This document shows positions 15,445-24,760 of a stretch of 64,000 nucleotides of DNA, one piece after another. The DNA is from Paludibacteraceae bacterium (GTDB taxonomy: Bacteria; Bacteroidota; Bacteroidia; Bacteroidales; Paludibacteraceae): assembly GCA_024399835.1 (NCBI GenBank), contig JAKSNK010000003.1:36445-100444 (forward strand), read 5' to 3'. The position numbers and the translations under genes were made by a program. Position 1 is the stretch's first letter. Every line of letters starts with the position of its first letter. Below the pieces are notes generated by a model that had not been told where the DNA came from, ran no database searches, and was given only the letters and a program-made list of their open reading frames with translations.

Positions 15445-18225
15445 TTAGAATCCAAGAGCATTGTGTTTCACGCCATTAACTTCTATCTCAAAGCGACCAT
15501 TCCTGATGTACTTACGCACATGGGCTTGGTTGGTGTTCTGCACATTGCGGAAACCTGTTTCCTCAGGTTTGATAACGATACTAATGGCTTTTTCATACGA
15601 ATTGATGGCGGCAACGATAACCCGTCCGTTGTCATCCACCGTCACTGTACCACCCTCAAAGAACCAAGCAGCAGTCAGATAACCGGCTTTATCCATCACA
15701 CCGGCATAAGACGGTGCAATGCCTATTTCCGCATCATAACCGGGACATGCCAATACGGTGTTGGGATCTGCACTGCTATTTACAGGATAAGTGCCGGCAG
15801 GCAACTTGCCGTCTTCCAAATCGGTATAGATATACATGGATACCATCTGATTCGCATCATTGATTGCATTCAAGTCAATCAAACCACCTTTGTCTCCTAC
15901 AATATCAAAATTGGCTTGCTCGAAATCAAACTCGGCGGTAAAATCACTATTGCTGTCATACTCCATTGCCCCTGCTATACCGGTAAAGTTGAAGGTGTAC
16001 TTAACCGTGTCTCTGCCTAACATCCAACCTGTAAGCCCGTAGTTGTTACCGTCGATAGTAACCGTGAACTCACCCTCTAAAACGCTCAACTGACTTTGAG
16101 TAGTACCGTTATGAATAATGCAGTTGGCATAAGAGATCATATTCCCGGTGAAAGTTCCGTCAGGAGTATCGGATTTGGAATAGAGTATTACTTCATATTC
16201 GGTATTGGAACCGTAATACTGGTATAATCCAAAAGATTCCTTCATATCAACTATTTGCAAATTGGAAGCCGTTATATCAACTACGGCTTTGGGCTCAAGT
16301 TTCTCATACCGTATAGCTGCCGTGATGTCCAGATTGTAGGAGTTCTTGGCTTCGATAGTTACATTCATCTTGTTGTACTCATCGTAACTGATAACGACTT
16401 TACCGCTTACCATAAACCAAGGTGCTACTATCGCTCCCGTTGCATCGCAAATGCCGGCGAGACACGGATTATATTGCTGCCCTGCTGTACCGACAGACCG
16501 GAGTGCCGTTCCTACGGATTGACTATCAGAGATGGTGTATTCTCCTGCAGGAATAGCCGTGGTATCCTGAGGTATGAACAACTGAAGCCAAACCATTTGC
16601 ATAGATTGGTTGGTTGCCATAATCGTAGCCACACCGTTATCTATCGTCACATCCATATCCGCCCACACATAGTCGGCATTAAACGGTTGGTTTTGCGTGT
16701 CGTATTGCAGAAGACCCATATTGTTTCCAATCATAAGATTGTTGTAGGCACTAATCGTATTGGGTATAGTATCATCGGATATACTTGTCAGCAAGCACCC
16801 GTTGAGACTCCCTATGAACATGTTGGCATCGGCATCGTAGGCGATATGAAAGTCCGTTAAATCATCTTCTGTCAGAGAGCCACCGTATATCCATATATCA
16901 AGCAGGTCAAATTGCCCCATATACTGATTTGCAGGGAAAGTAACCGTATCCCCTTCCAACACACCTTTTACCCAAGCTTCCGGAGTGTGAGGGCACATAC
17001 CTTTTATATATACGGTATCATTATCCCAACCTACATATACGGAATCCCACACATCACCAAATTGATTAGTATCATCATGAGCGGAGTAAAGCATTTTCTC
17101 GGTTTCCATTCCGTCAGGAGGCGTGATGAAATTGAGATTCAATGGCCGCCCGGGGACATAGAGGTTAGTACAGCAGTCGCCGTAACCGTAGAAAGAGTAC
17201 GAGCCCGGTTTGGAGAATTTCTCTCTGAAAACGCCGATGAAATAGTTGTCCACACCATTCATAATAGGTTTAGTGCCGCGCAGGATGAGACTATCGTTGA
17301 CGATATCCAAGATAATATCATCTGCATAATCATCTCTAACTTTCCAAGAACCTGTTGCGGTTAGCATTCCCCAACGAATGGTATATAGATAAGTGGAAGA
17401 AGCAAAAAGCGGCTGTTTGGCAGGAAAAACGATGGTGGAATCCGTTCGTTTGCCTTTTATCCAAGTATCCTTTATATAACGGGAAATGGGGTTTTTCCAA
17501 TAAACGGTGCTGTCTGCGCACTCCACCATGGTAGCACTACTGGACTGAACATACGATCTAATCCCTTTCTCACCCGTGTTAAATGAACTATACACTACGA
17601 TTTTCCGGCGGTACTCTTTTGTCGTTCCTGCTGCCGGCTTAATGATAATGCCGTAACTGTCTCTTATCTCTTGTGTCTTGTCCAAATAGTAAGAAATGAT
17701 GTACACATGTCCCTCTTTGGTCACTATCTTGCCTTCTACGGAAAGGAATGTTTCCGTTTCGGTCTTGATGAAGGATCCGTCAGTTCCTTGCTCTAATATC
17801 TTCTCATAATCTTGTGTATAGACATTATTTAGTCCCTTGCCCAGTGTATATGTTTTTCCGTTTTCCGGACCGGCGCCGGTTGAGTCTCGCACTTGGAAAG
17901 CATAGAAAACAATATCATTAACATCCAGCACATAGCAGTAGCAAATCTTATGCTCCGAATCGTAATCCTCTATGTACCTGTCATAAGAAGCGCTTATGGA
18001 AATGGTGACGGTGTCATAATCGGTGGTTTGTGCCACGCTCCTTGGGGGTGTCTGCGACATGGCTGCCGATTGTCTTGTCCGCTTGGGTAGTAAGTCGGTT
18101 GACTGTTCCTCCTGTAGCAATTCTTGACCGAATGGAATGAAATGTGAATTTACGGCTGCTTTTTGAGCAGCGTTGGCACTAAGTACAATAGCGATAGTGC
18201 ATAACAATATGTATGTTTTCTTCAT
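15445..18225 (-). CDS. Large secreted repeat protein, candidate T9SS cargo
   Basis: 926 residues. A Sec signal peptide (MKKTYILLCTIAIVLSANA) is followed by a Ser/Thr/Pro-rich linker and then beta-rich modules. Two related modules are seen near residues 500-640 and 770-895. Each has a strand with AxNxxxQMVxxxI, then PAGxYxxxxS, a xAPxxAGxxDxxGxxxAxWF stretch, and ExxNSYxxxI. The last ~35 residues (VRKYIRNGRFEIEVNGVKHNALGF) resemble the short basic tails of many Bacteroidales exported proteins that carry a T9SS-type sorting signal. The function is unknown; a surface or secreted role is inferred. It is transcribed alone from a good promoter. Confidence 0.72.
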   Translation of the reverse strand: MKKTYILLCTIAIVLSANAAQKAAVNSHFIPFGQELLQEEQSTDLLPKRTRQSAAMSQTPPRSVAQTTDYDTVTISISASYDRYIEDYDSEHKICYCYVLDVNDIVFYAFQVRDSTGAGPENGKTYTLGKGLNNVYTQDYEKILEQGTDGSFIKTETETFLSVEGKIVTKEGHVYIISYYLDKTQEIRDSYGIIIKPAAGTTKEYRRKIVVYSSFNTGEKGIRSYVQSSSATMVECADSTVYWKNPISRYIKDTWIKGKRTDSTIVFPAKQPLFASSTYLYTIRWGMLTATGSWKVRDDYADDIILDIVNDSLILRGTKPIMNGVDNYFIGVFREKFSKPGSYSFYGYGDCCTNLYVPGRPLNLNFITPPDGMETEKMLYSAHDDTNQFGDVWDSVYVGWDNDTVYIKGMCPHTPEAWVKGVLEGDTVTFPANQYMGQFDLLDIWIYGGSLTEDDLTDFHIAYDADANMFIGSLNGCLLTSISDDTIPNTISAYNNLMIGNNMGLLQYDTQNQPFNADYVWADMDVTIDNGVATIMATNQSMQMVWLQLFIPQDTTAIPAGEYTISDSQSVGTALRSVGTAGQQYNPCLAGICDATGAIVAPWFMVSGKVVISYDEYNKMNVTIEAKNSYNLDITAAIRYEKLEPKAVVDITASNLQIVDMKESFGLYQYYGSNTEYEVILYSKSDTPDGTFTGNMISYANCIIHNGTTQSQLSVLEGEFTVTIDGNNYGLTGWMLGRDTVKYTFNFTGIAGAMEYDSNSDFTAEFDFEQANFDIVGDKGGLIDLNAINDANQMVSMYIYTDLEDGKLPAGTYPVNSSADPNTVLACPGYDAEIGIAPSYAGVMDKAGYLTAAWFFEGGTVTVDDNGRVIVAAINSYEKAISIVIKPEETGFRNVQNTNQAHVRKYIRNGRFEIEVNGVKHNALGF

Positions 18226-18252
18226 AAGATGATATTAATTTATTTGCATTTG

Positions 18253-18284
18253 CAAAGTTACAAACATTTTTTGGAATATGCAAA
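18253..18284 (-). promoter_or_regulatory. Promoter of the 926-residue secreted protein gene
   Basis: Minus strand TTTG (18284-18281), 20 bp, TAACTTTG (18260-18253). Confidence 0.8.
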
Positions 18285-18350
18285 TATTATTTAATTTTGA
18301 ATTAAGAATTTTGAGATAAAATCGCCTATTTTTGAGCACCACCGTTCGCT

Positions 18351-18392
18351 CATCCTATACTGACCGTTGCTTGACCGTTCGTTAACCGTTCG
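18351..18392 (+). repeat. 11-bp ACCG tandem array (4 units)
   Basis: ACCG cores begin at 18351, 18363, 18374 and 18385. The units are like TGACCGTTGCT, TGACCGTTCGT and TAACCGTTCGA. Confidence 0.75.
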
Positions 18393-18431
18393 ATAGCGAC
18401 ATTGAAAATCAATAACATAGGCATGAGGTCA

Positions 18432-18518
18432 GAGGACGCGCCAAAGGCGCTACAGTTTAGAGTGACGGCAGCAGAGCTGCCTACAGTTTAGAGGACGGTG
18501 CAAGCGCCTGCAGGTTAG
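18432..18518. repeat. Three-unit hairpin array with conserved linkers
   Basis: The units start at 18432, 18460 and 18491. Each is GAG(T)GAC, a hairpin, then TACAGTTTA (TGCAGGTTA in unit 3). The stems differ but pair: GCGCC/GGCGC, GGCAGC/GCTGCC and GGTGC/GCGCC. A G7 tract follows (18521-18527). The array lies just past the stop codon of the DUF1599 gene. The rest of the gap 18285-18536 holds the ACCG array and AT-rich sequence. Confidence 0.8.
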
Positions 18519-18536
18519 CAGGGGGGGCTGAGTTAT

Positions 18537-19085
18537 TCAGGCAGGTTCAAGTACGAGTTTAATCAAATAGAAAACGGCATAATTGAGCATGTCGAAATAG
18601 TTGCCGTCACAACCCTCAGAAACAAGCGTCTGATTATTGTTGGCAGCAATAGATTTATTGCGGTTAATCTTCGTCAAAATGATATCCGTCAAACTGGTGC
18701 CATACATATCCCTCCATGCCTCGCCATAATCGTGATTCTTACGCAACATGAGATCCTTCGCTTCGGCAATATAACGGTCATAGAGTTCGGTGGCATACTC
18801 CGCCGACATATCTATTTCATCCGCAAACCCCTGGCGAAGTTGAATCAGTCCAATAATCGAATAATTGACAATCGCCATCAATTCGCCCTCTATGCTATCT
18901 CCCACCATATTCACGCCTGTCGTTTCCAACTCGCGAATACGCTTGGCTTTGATAAAAAGTTGGTCGTTGACCGTCTGCACACGCATGATACGCCACGAAG
19001 GTCCGTAATCCTTCATCTTAAGCGTATAGACTTGGCGACAACGAGATATGATTTGGTCAAATTGTTCGTTCGTTTTCATAATCAT
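18537..19085 (-). CDS. DUF1599 domain protein
   Basis: 182 residues. Two copies of one motif are visible: an N-terminal [13 protein letters not shown] and a later [14 protein letters not shown]. Both are followed by helices with IxxKxxRx, the duplicated layout typical of DUF1599. The all-alpha pattern recalls nucleotide pyrophosphohydrolase folds, but no function is established. The ATG at 19085 overlaps the hisS stop as ATGA; an ATG two codons later (19079) is also possible. It is the last gene of waaA-hisS-DUF1599. Confidence 0.85.
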   Translation of the reverse strand: MIMKTNEQFDQIISRCRQVYTLKMKDYGPSWRIMRVQTVNDQLFIKAKRIRELETTGVNMVGDSIEGELMAIVNYSIIGLIQLRQGFADEIDMSAEYATELYDRYIAEAKDLMLRKNHDYGEAWRDMYGTSLTDIILTKINRNKSIAANNNQTLVSEGCDGNYFDMLNYAVFYLIKLVLEPA

Positions 19086-20395
19086 TTTTTTAGCAAATGG
19101 AGTAATTGTTCAGCAGTCACCTGCCGTTGTTCGCCGGAGAGCATATCCTTGAGCATAACGGTCTGATTAGCCATTTCATCACCGCCCACGATAGCCACCA
19201 ACGGAATCTGTTTGGCATCGGCATACGCCATCTGTTTCTTCATTTTAGCCACTTCGGGATAGACTTCTACGCGTATGCCTTCCTTGCGCAACCGGCGTGC
19301 CATATCCGCAGCATAATTGAGTTCATCCTGCCCAAAACATGCAAAGAGCACCTGAGTCTGCTCCAACATGCTCTCGGGATAGAGATTGAGTTCGGTCAGG
19401 CAGTCATAGATACGGTCAGCACCAAACGATATACCCACCCCACTGACTTGCGGCAAACCGAAAATGCCCGTAAGGTTGTCATAGCGTCCGCCACCTGTGA
19501 TTGAGCCGATTTGTACATCCAATGCCTTGACCTCGAAAATTGCGCCCGTGTAATAGTTCAGTCCGCGTGCCAAAGTCAAGTCCAACTCAATCGGCAGAGT
19601 AACCCCCAACCGGGCAACCATCGAGAGAATAGAAGCAGTCTCCTGCACACCCAACGAACCGATTTCACTATCTGCCAATACATTTTGAATAGTCGCCAAT
19701 TTATCTTCGTTTGACCCCTGTAATGCCAAGACAGGTTGCAGTTTGGTCACGGCATCGGGTGTCAAACCGCGTTCGAGCAATTCTTCATTTACCTTGTCCA
19801 ATCCTATCTTGTCGAGTTTGTCGATAGCGGTAGTGATATCTATCATCTTGTCCGGCGCGCCTATTACTTCGGCTATACCGGCTAAAATCTTCCTGTTATT
19901 CAGGTGCAGGCACACACGCATACCAAAGCGCTGATAGACCTGCTCGACGATTTGTATGAGTTCGACCTCACTCATCAGCGATTCCGTACCAATCACATCC
20001 ACATCACACTGGTAGAACTCGCGGTAACGCCCCTTTTGAGGTCTGTCGGCACGCCATACGGGCTGAATTTGGAAGCGACGGAAAGGGAACTGCAGTTCTT
20101 CACGATGCTGCACCACAAACCGTGCAAACGGTACTGTCAAGTCGTACCGCAGACCCTTTTCGGGTGCCTCAGCGGCTTTTTCACCGCTGTTTTGAATGCG
20201 GAACAGAAGTTTATCCCCCTCCTCACCGTACTTGCCCATCAGGGTGGACATTTGCTCCATAGCAGGAGTCTCTATTTGCTGATAACCATAGCATTTGAAT
20301 ACCGATTTGACGGTATCAAATATATAGTTTCTGCGTGCCATCTCTATGGGATTAAAATCACGCGTTCCTTTGGGTATATTGGGTTTTTGTGCCAT
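19082..20395 (-). CDS. hisS: Histidyl-tRNA synthetase
   Basis: 437 residues from the ATG at 20395 ([14 protein letters not shown]); longer in-frame starts lie inside waaA. It charges tRNA-His. Class II motifs are present: motif 2 around [22 protein letters not shown], the HisA/B motifs in [15 protein letters not shown] and GGGRYDNL, and motif 3 [15 protein letters not shown]-terminal anticodon-binding domain follows ([11 protein letters not shown].. to [10 protein letters not shown]). It starts 4 nt after the waaA stop, so it is co-transcribed. Confidence 0.96.
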   Translation of the reverse strand: MAQKPNIPKGTRDFNPIEMARRNYIFDTVKSVFKCYGYQQIETPAMEQMSTLMGKYGEEGDKLLFRIQNSGEKAAEAPEKGLRYDLTVPFARFVVQHREELQFPFRRFQIQPVWRADRPQKGRYREFYQCDVDVIGTESLMSEVELIQIVEQVYQRFGMRVCLHLNNRKILAGIAEVIGAPDKMIDITTAIDKLDKIGLDKVNEELLERGLTPDAVTKLQPVLALQGSNEDKLATIQNVLADSEIGSLGVQETASILSMVARLGVTLPIELDLTLARGLNYYTGAIFEVKALDVQIGSITGGGRYDNLTGIFGLPQVSGVGISFGADRIYDCLTELNLYPESMLEQTQVLFACFGQDELNYAADMARRLRKEGIRVEVYPEVAKMKKQMAYADAKQIPLVAIVGGDEMANQTVMLKDMLSGEQRQVTAEQLLHLLKK

Positions 20396-20399
20396 AAAA

Positions 20400-21647
20400 T
20401 TAGAAGATTTGCTTATATATTTTTTCAGTCGCGCCCAGTTCGCTTTGGACATATTGTCGGGCTGCCTGTCCCATCGTCTGACGATTGGCAATCGCCTCAT
20501 CCATCCGGTCTCTAAACTCCTCGTAATCTTTCACGCTAAACGAAGCGCCTGCCTGTATCAGTCCTTCCGCCTCGCGGAACTTACGGTATTTAGGTCCAAA
20601 CAGTACGGGGACACCCCATACAGCCGCCTCTATCGTATTGTGTATGCCGGCTCCAAATCCGCCACCTACATACGCCACATCGGCATACTTATAGATACTG
20701 CTCAGCATACCCATCGTGTCTAACAGCAACACTCGGCATTGCCCTATATTCCGTTCGGAAGCACGCGTATAGCGAACCAACCGTCCCTCAAACTGCTGGA
20801 AAACACTATGCAAACGCTCCTCATGGATTTCATGAGGAACCAAGATGAGTTTGACATCCGTCCGCTCACGCAGATAGCGCGCCAACAATTGTTCGTCCGG
20901 TTGCCAAGTACTGCCCGCCACAATCACCACGGCGGGGTGAGCATCGGTATCAAGGGGATTGGCATAGTTCTTAAACATCTGCGCCAGCGGAATATCTTTG
21001 CTCTCGGCAGCAATACGAGTCACCCGGTCAAAGCGCGTATCGCCTGCAACCGACACATTAGCAATGTGATAGCGGTTCAACAAGTCACGAGATGCCTCGT
21101 CCTGCACATACAAGCGCGTGAAGCAACGCAACAAATTGAGATACCAACGCCCCCATGGACGGAAAAAGAGTTGGTTCTTGCGGAAAATAGCAGCAATTAT
21201 ATAGGTCGGTATATTGCGCTTTTTCAGTTCATTGAGATAAGCGGGCCAAAACTCATATTTGATAAACAGGGTCTGCTGCGGCGCAACCATATCCAGCATA
21301 CGGCGGGCGTTGCGTCTGGTGGCAAAAGGTAGATAAGTAACCATGTCCACCTTGTCATACCCCTTACGCATCTCATAGCCCGACGGAGAGAAGAAAGTAA
21401 GCAGTACCTTGGGAGAGGTGGCTCCGGCATCACGCCTGTCGCGCAAACGCTCCAAAATAGGGCGTGCCTGCTCAAATTCGCCTACCGAGGAGACATGACA
21501 CCAAATCCACTGTTCCCCATTCTGCTCGCGACCAAGACGAATACGCTGCAGCTGCTCCCAACTGTCCTTTTGCCCACGCACCATCTTTTGTGCCTTCTTA
21601 TGCCCAAAGATGGCGGCAATCCGTATCAACAAAAAATAAATATGCAT
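20400..21647 (-). CDS. waaA: 3-deoxy-D-manno-octulosonic acid (Kdo) transferase
   Basis: 415 residues. It adds Kdo from CMP-Kdo to lipid A precursor at the inner membrane (GT30). An N-terminal hydrophobic anchor ([15 protein letters not shown]) is followed by [17 protein letters not shown] (the acceptor-side Glu), [13 protein letters not shown] and [14 protein letters not shown]. The C-terminal half carries [17 protein letters not shown] and [23 protein letters not shown]. All key motifs are normal. It is first in an operon with hisS and DUF1599 and indicates a Gram-negative LPS-type envelope. Confidence 0.94.
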   Translation of the reverse strand: MHIYFLLIRIAAIFGHKKAQKMVRGQKDSWEQLQRIRLGREQNGEQWIWCHVSSVGEFEQARPILERLRDRRDAGATSPKVLLTFFSPSGYEMRKGYDKVDMVTYLPFATRRNARRMLDMVAPQQTLFIKYEFWPAYLNELKKRNIPTYIIAAIFRKNQLFFRPWGRWYLNLLRCFTRLYVQDEASRDLLNRYHIANVSVAGDTRFDRVTRIAAESKDIPLAQMFKNYANPLDTDAHPAVVIVAGSTWQPDEQLLARYLRERTDVKLILVPHEIHEERLHSVFQQFEGRLVRYTRASERNIGQCRVLLLDTMGMLSSIYKYADVAYVGGGFGAGIHNTIEAAVWGVPVLFGPKYRKFREAEGLIQAGASFSVKDYEEFRDRMDEAIANRQTMGQAARQYVQSELGATEKIYKQIF

Positions 21648-21669
21648 GTTTTTTAAGCAATTTTGCGTG

Positions 21670-21701
21670 CAAAATTACAAAAAATAAATGAGTTTTGCAA
21701 A
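21670..21701 (-). promoter_or_regulatory. Promoter of waaA-hisS-DUF1599
   Basis: Minus strand TTTG (21701-21698), 20 bp, TAATTTTG (21677-21670). Confidence 0.8.
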
Positions 21702-21760
21702 TTTTTCTGCAAAAACTGCCATTAAATCTATTTTGTGGTATGTATTCCAAAAAATCTTTG

Positions 21761-21768
21761 TATCTTTG
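21761..21768 (+). promoter_or_regulatory. Probable -7 box upstream of exonuclease gene
   Basis: TATCTTTG at 21761-21768. The only upstream TTTG (21732-21735) is 25 bp away, so the -33 element is poor. Confidence 0.5.
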
Positions 21769-21790
21769 CACCGCAAAAAAGACGGTTGTT

Positions 21791-22492
21791 GTGAAAGCAA
21801 ACTCATTTATCCATAGAATATCCAAAGAGGCAATACAAGAAATGCCCGTAGTGGTTTTTGAGGGGGAAGTGATAGTGGTGGATCGCCCTGAGCAAGTGCA
21901 AGAAGCAGTTGCTTATCTGCAAATGCAACCCGTATTGGGGGTTGATACGGAAGCCCGCCCAAGTTTTACACGAGGCATACACTACCCCACCTCCCTGGTG
22001 CAAATCGCTTCGGAAGAGCGTTGCTACCTGTTCCGCCTCAATCGCATCGGCATGCCCCAGGCATTGTGCGATGTTTTTGCAAACAGGAACATCTGCAAAG
22101 TAGGGCTGGCTTTTAAGGACGATTTGAACGGGTTGCGCCGTCTGCACGACTTTAGACCTGCCAATTGTGTGGACATCCAGTCCATTTGCATCCAATACGG
22201 CATTTTGGACTTGGGATTGCAAAAGATTTTTGCCATCTGCTTCGGCAAAAAAATCAGTAAAGCACAACAATTGACCAATTGGGAAAACTTGCAACTGACT
22301 CCCGAACAGGCACATTACGCATCTACGGACGCATGGGCAACGCTGCTGATATATAAGGAACTATTGGACACCACACCACTGCCCAAAGCAGAAGCAGAAG
22401 CCCTCCGTCGTGCCGATTTGGAGCGGCAACAAGCCCACCAGCAGGAAATGATTGCCAAAAAAGAGGAAGAAAAAGCCGAAAAAGATAAATAA
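21791..22492 (+). CDS. 3'-5' exonuclease, DEDDy family (RNase D-like)
   Basis: 233 residues from a GTG at 21791. The in-frame ATG at 21695 is upstream of the promoter -7 box, and the ATG at 21842 would remove a conserved N-terminal stretch. The DEDDy residues are in order: GVDTEARPSFTRG (Asp, Glu), CKVGLAFKDDLNGLRRL (Asp), and HYASTDAWATLLIY (Tyr...Asp). No HRDC domain is present, so this is the short single-domain form common in Bacteroidales; RNA or DNA substrate is unknown. The C-terminal tail is a Lys/Glu-rich helix. It is divergent from waaA. Confidence 0.85.
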   Translation: MKANSFIHRISKEAIQEMPVVVFEGEVIVVDRPEQVQEAVAYLQMQPVLGVDTEARPSFTRGIHYPTSLVQIASEERCYLFRLNRIGMPQALCDVFANRNICKVGLAFKDDLNGLRRLHDFRPANCVDIQSICIQYGILDLGLQKIFAICFGKKISKAQQLTNWENLQLTPEQAHYASTDAWATLLIYKELLDTTPLPKAEAEALRRADLERQQAHQQEMIAKKEEEKAEKDK

Positions 22493-22504
22493 TTTGCAAA
22501 AATA

Positions 22505-22536
22505 TTTGCATATTCCAAAAAAAAGCAGTATCTTTG
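22505..22536 (+). promoter_or_regulatory. Promoter of tRNA-Cys (and probably sufB)
   Basis: TTTG (22505-22508), 20 bp, TATCTTTG (22529-22536); a perfect match to the consensus, about 30 nt before the tRNA. Confidence 0.85.
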
Positions 22537-22565
22537 CACTCGCGTTTGATAAAAGAATAAGAATT

Positions 22566-22639
22566 GGTCGGTTGCCCGAGTGGTTAGGGACCGGTCTGCA
22601 AAACCGGGGACAGCGGTTCGAATCTGCTACCGACCTCCA
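22566..22639 (+). tRNA. tRNA-Cys (GCA)
   Basis: A full cloverleaf can be folded. The acceptor GGTCGGT (22566-22572) pairs with ACCGACC (22629-22635), and the discriminator is U. CCA is encoded (22637-22639). The anticodon stem CCGGT/ACCGG encloses the loop CTGCAAA, giving anticodon GCA. The T loop is TTCGAAT. Length is 74 nt with the CCA. Confidence 0.95.
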
Positions 22640-22643
22640 ATGA

Positions 22644-22667
22644 GCCGCCCAAGAAGGCGGCTTTTTT
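22644..22667 (+). terminator. Rho-independent terminator between tRNA-Cys and sufB
   Basis: GCCGCC (22644-22649), loop CAAGAA, GGCGGC (22656-22661), then T6 (22662-22667). The sufB ATG is only 8 nt downstream. Confidence 0.85.
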
Positions 22668-22675
22668 GTTGAAAA

Positions 22676-24112
22676 ATGCAACAGGAGATACAGGACATAA
22701 CGACACAAGAGTACAAATACGGCTTCACCACCGATGTGGAGACGGATATTATTCCCCGTGGACTGAACGAAGATGTGATTCGCCTGATATCCAGCAAAAA
22801 AAACGAGCCGGAATGGCTGTTGGCATTTCGACTGAAAGCATACCGCAAATGGCTGACAATGGAAGTTCCCCATTGGGCACATTTGACCATTCCTGAGATT
22901 GATTTTCAATCCATTTCGTATTTCGCTGCGCCCAAAGCCAAAGCAGACGAAAACAAACCGGACCGGATTGACCCCGAAATAGAAAAGACCTTTGACAAAT
23001 TAGGCATTCCGTTGGAGGAGCGTGCCGCGCTGGCAGGCAATATGGCAGTAGATGCCGTGATGGACTCCGTAAGCGTGAAAACGACCTTTAGAGAGACCTT
23101 AGCCAAGCAGGGTATTATCTTCTGCTCCATCTCGGAAGCCGTACAGACTTATCCCGAACTGGTGCAGCAATACTTGGGCTCGGTAGTGCCGTATAGCGAT
23201 AATTTCTATGCCGCATTAAATTCCGCCGTTTTTTCAGACGGGTCGTTTGTTTACATCCCCAAAGGAGTGCGTTGTCCGATGGAATTGAGCACCTACTTCC
23301 GCATTAATGCCGGCAATACAGGTCAGTTTGAGCGCACGCTATTGATAGCAGACGAGGGAGCGTATTTGAGTTATTTAGAGGGTTGTACGGCGCCTATGCG
23401 CGACGAAAACCAACTGCATGCAGCCATCGTAGAAATAATCGTTCACAAAGATGCCGAAGTCAAGTATTCGACCGTGCAAAACTGGTACCCCGGAGACAAA
23501 GACGGCAAAGGCGGTATTTACAACTTCGTTACCAAACGCGGTATCACCCATGAGAATGCACGGCTAAGTTGGACACAAGTTGAGACCGGTTCGGCAATCA
23601 CATGGAAATACCCGTCCTGCATCCTCAAGGGAGACAATTCAAGTGCAGAGTTTTATTCGGTAGCCGTGACCAATAATTATCAGCAAGCGGATACGGGGAC
23701 GAAAATGATTCATTTGGGTTCGAACACACGCTCACGAATTATCAGCAAAGGTATATCCGCAGGACATAGTCAGAACTCGTATCGAGGGTTGGTCAAAGTG
23801 GTGTCACATGCACAAAACGCACGCAATTATAGTCAATGTGACTCGTTACTATTAGGCAACCAATGCGGGGCACACACTTTTCCCGATATGCAAATAGCCA
23901 ACCCCACAGCAACCGTTGAACACGAAGCAACGACCAGCAAGATTAACGAAGACCAACTCTTCTATTGTCGGCAACGGGGCATATCCACCGAAGATGCAGT
24001 AGGACTGATTGTAAACGGGTACGCCAAAGAAGTAATGGACAAATTGCCGATGGAATTTGCAGTTGAGGCACAAAAATTGTTACAAGTATCTTTAGAGGGC
24101 AGTGTCGGATAA
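22676..24112 (+). CDS. sufB: Fe-S cluster assembly scaffold protein SufB
   Basis: 478 residues, normal length. SufB is the scaffold subunit of SufBC2D, on which Fe-S clusters are built from cysteine-derived sulfur. Typical stretches are [80 protein letters not shown] and the C-terminal [20 protein letters not shown]. The conserved Cys of the C-terminal core (QCDSLL) and of LEGCTAPM are present. The usual sufC-sufD-sufS genes do not follow; a LytTR gene does. No separate promoter fits between the terminator and the ATG, so expression probably depends on read-through from tRNA-Cys. Confidence 0.94.
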   Translation: MQQEIQDITTQEYKYGFTTDVETDIIPRGLNEDVIRLISSKKNEPEWLLAFRLKAYRKWLTMEVPHWAHLTIPEIDFQSISYFAAPKAKADENKPDRIDPEIEKTFDKLGIPLEERAALAGNMAVDAVMDSVSVKTTFRETLAKQGIIFCSISEAVQTYPELVQQYLGSVVPYSDNFYAALNSAVFSDGSFVYIPKGVRCPMELSTYFRINAGNTGQFERTLLIADEGAYLSYLEGCTAPMRDENQLHAAIVEIIVHKDAEVKYSTVQNWYPGDKDGKGGIYNFVTKRGITHENARLSWTQVETGSAITWKYPSCILKGDNSSAEFYSVAVTNNYQQADTGTKMIHLGSNTRSRIISKGISAGHSQNSYRGLVKVVSHAQNARNYSQCDSLLLGNQCGAHTFPDMQIANPTATVEHEATTSKINEDQLFYCRQRGISTEDAVGLIVNGYAKEVMDKLPMEFAVEAQKLLQVSLEGSVG

Positions 24113-24117
24113 AAAAC

Positions 24118-24732
24118 ATGTTCGGAATAGACAGCAAGACATATTTCAAGAGTCGTCACAATGTGATTCTGACCATATTAGGGCTGATTGCCCTATCGGG
24201 CTTGTGTGTCCTATTCTTCAAACCATACCGGATATACACATGGGTGGAAGCCAAACAGACGATGTTGCTATGGGCAGAAATAGGCGTATTGTCGGCAATG
24301 GTACTGGTAATGGCACACAAACTGAAAAGCAAACACGACCAAATAGCCACCTTGCATGCCAATAGCGACGAAGCGGCGGCACAAGTACAGATGTTCAATT
24401 TCTATGACGAGCGAGGGGAATTAAAACTATCCGTCAAGCCGGAAAATCTATACTACCTGGAATCTGCAGACAACTATGTACAAATACACTACTGGGGCGG
24501 AAGCAAAATGCAGGCCCTGCTAATTCGCAACTCCATGAAAAATATCGAATGGCGTTTCCGCGAGACCCCGTTAATCCGATGCCACCGTTCCTATATCGTC
24601 AATTTGGAAAAAGTGCAAATGGTCAAACGCATAGACGGAGAGATGATGTTGGACTTCAATGACGAACAAATCGCCAATCTACCCGTCAGCAAAGCGTATG
24701 CAGACCAAATAATGATTTATTTCGCCAAATAA
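24118..24732 (+). CDS. Membrane-anchored LytTR DNA-binding regulator
   Basis: 204 residues. Two hydrophobic segments (about residues 15-37 and 50-67) are followed by a short helix and a LytTR domain (residues ~105-204). Visible motifs are NLYYLESADNYVQIHYW, the variant IRNSMKNIEWRF, and FRETPLIRCHRSYIVNLEKVQMV. LytTR domains bind direct repeats upstream of target genes. There is no receiver domain and no histidine kinase nearby, so the signal would have to come through the membrane part. It starts 5 nt after sufB. Confidence 0.85.
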   Translation: MFGIDSKTYFKSRHNVILTILGLIALSGLCVLFFKPYRIYTWVEAKQTMLLWAEIGVLSAMVLVMAHKLKSKHDQIATLHANSDEAAAQVQMFNFYDERGELKLSVKPENLYYLESADNYVQIHYWGGSKMQALLIRNSMKNIEWRFRETPLIRCHRSYIVNLEKVQMVKRIDGEMMLDFNDEQIANLPVSKAYADQIMIYFAK

Positions 24733-24760
24733 AAAAACTAACAAATAAACTATTACAACA

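Noticed and set aside
22566-22667. tRNA-Cys as an integration (att) site
   Set aside because: No integrase or repeated tRNA 3' end is seen; core genes lie on both sides.
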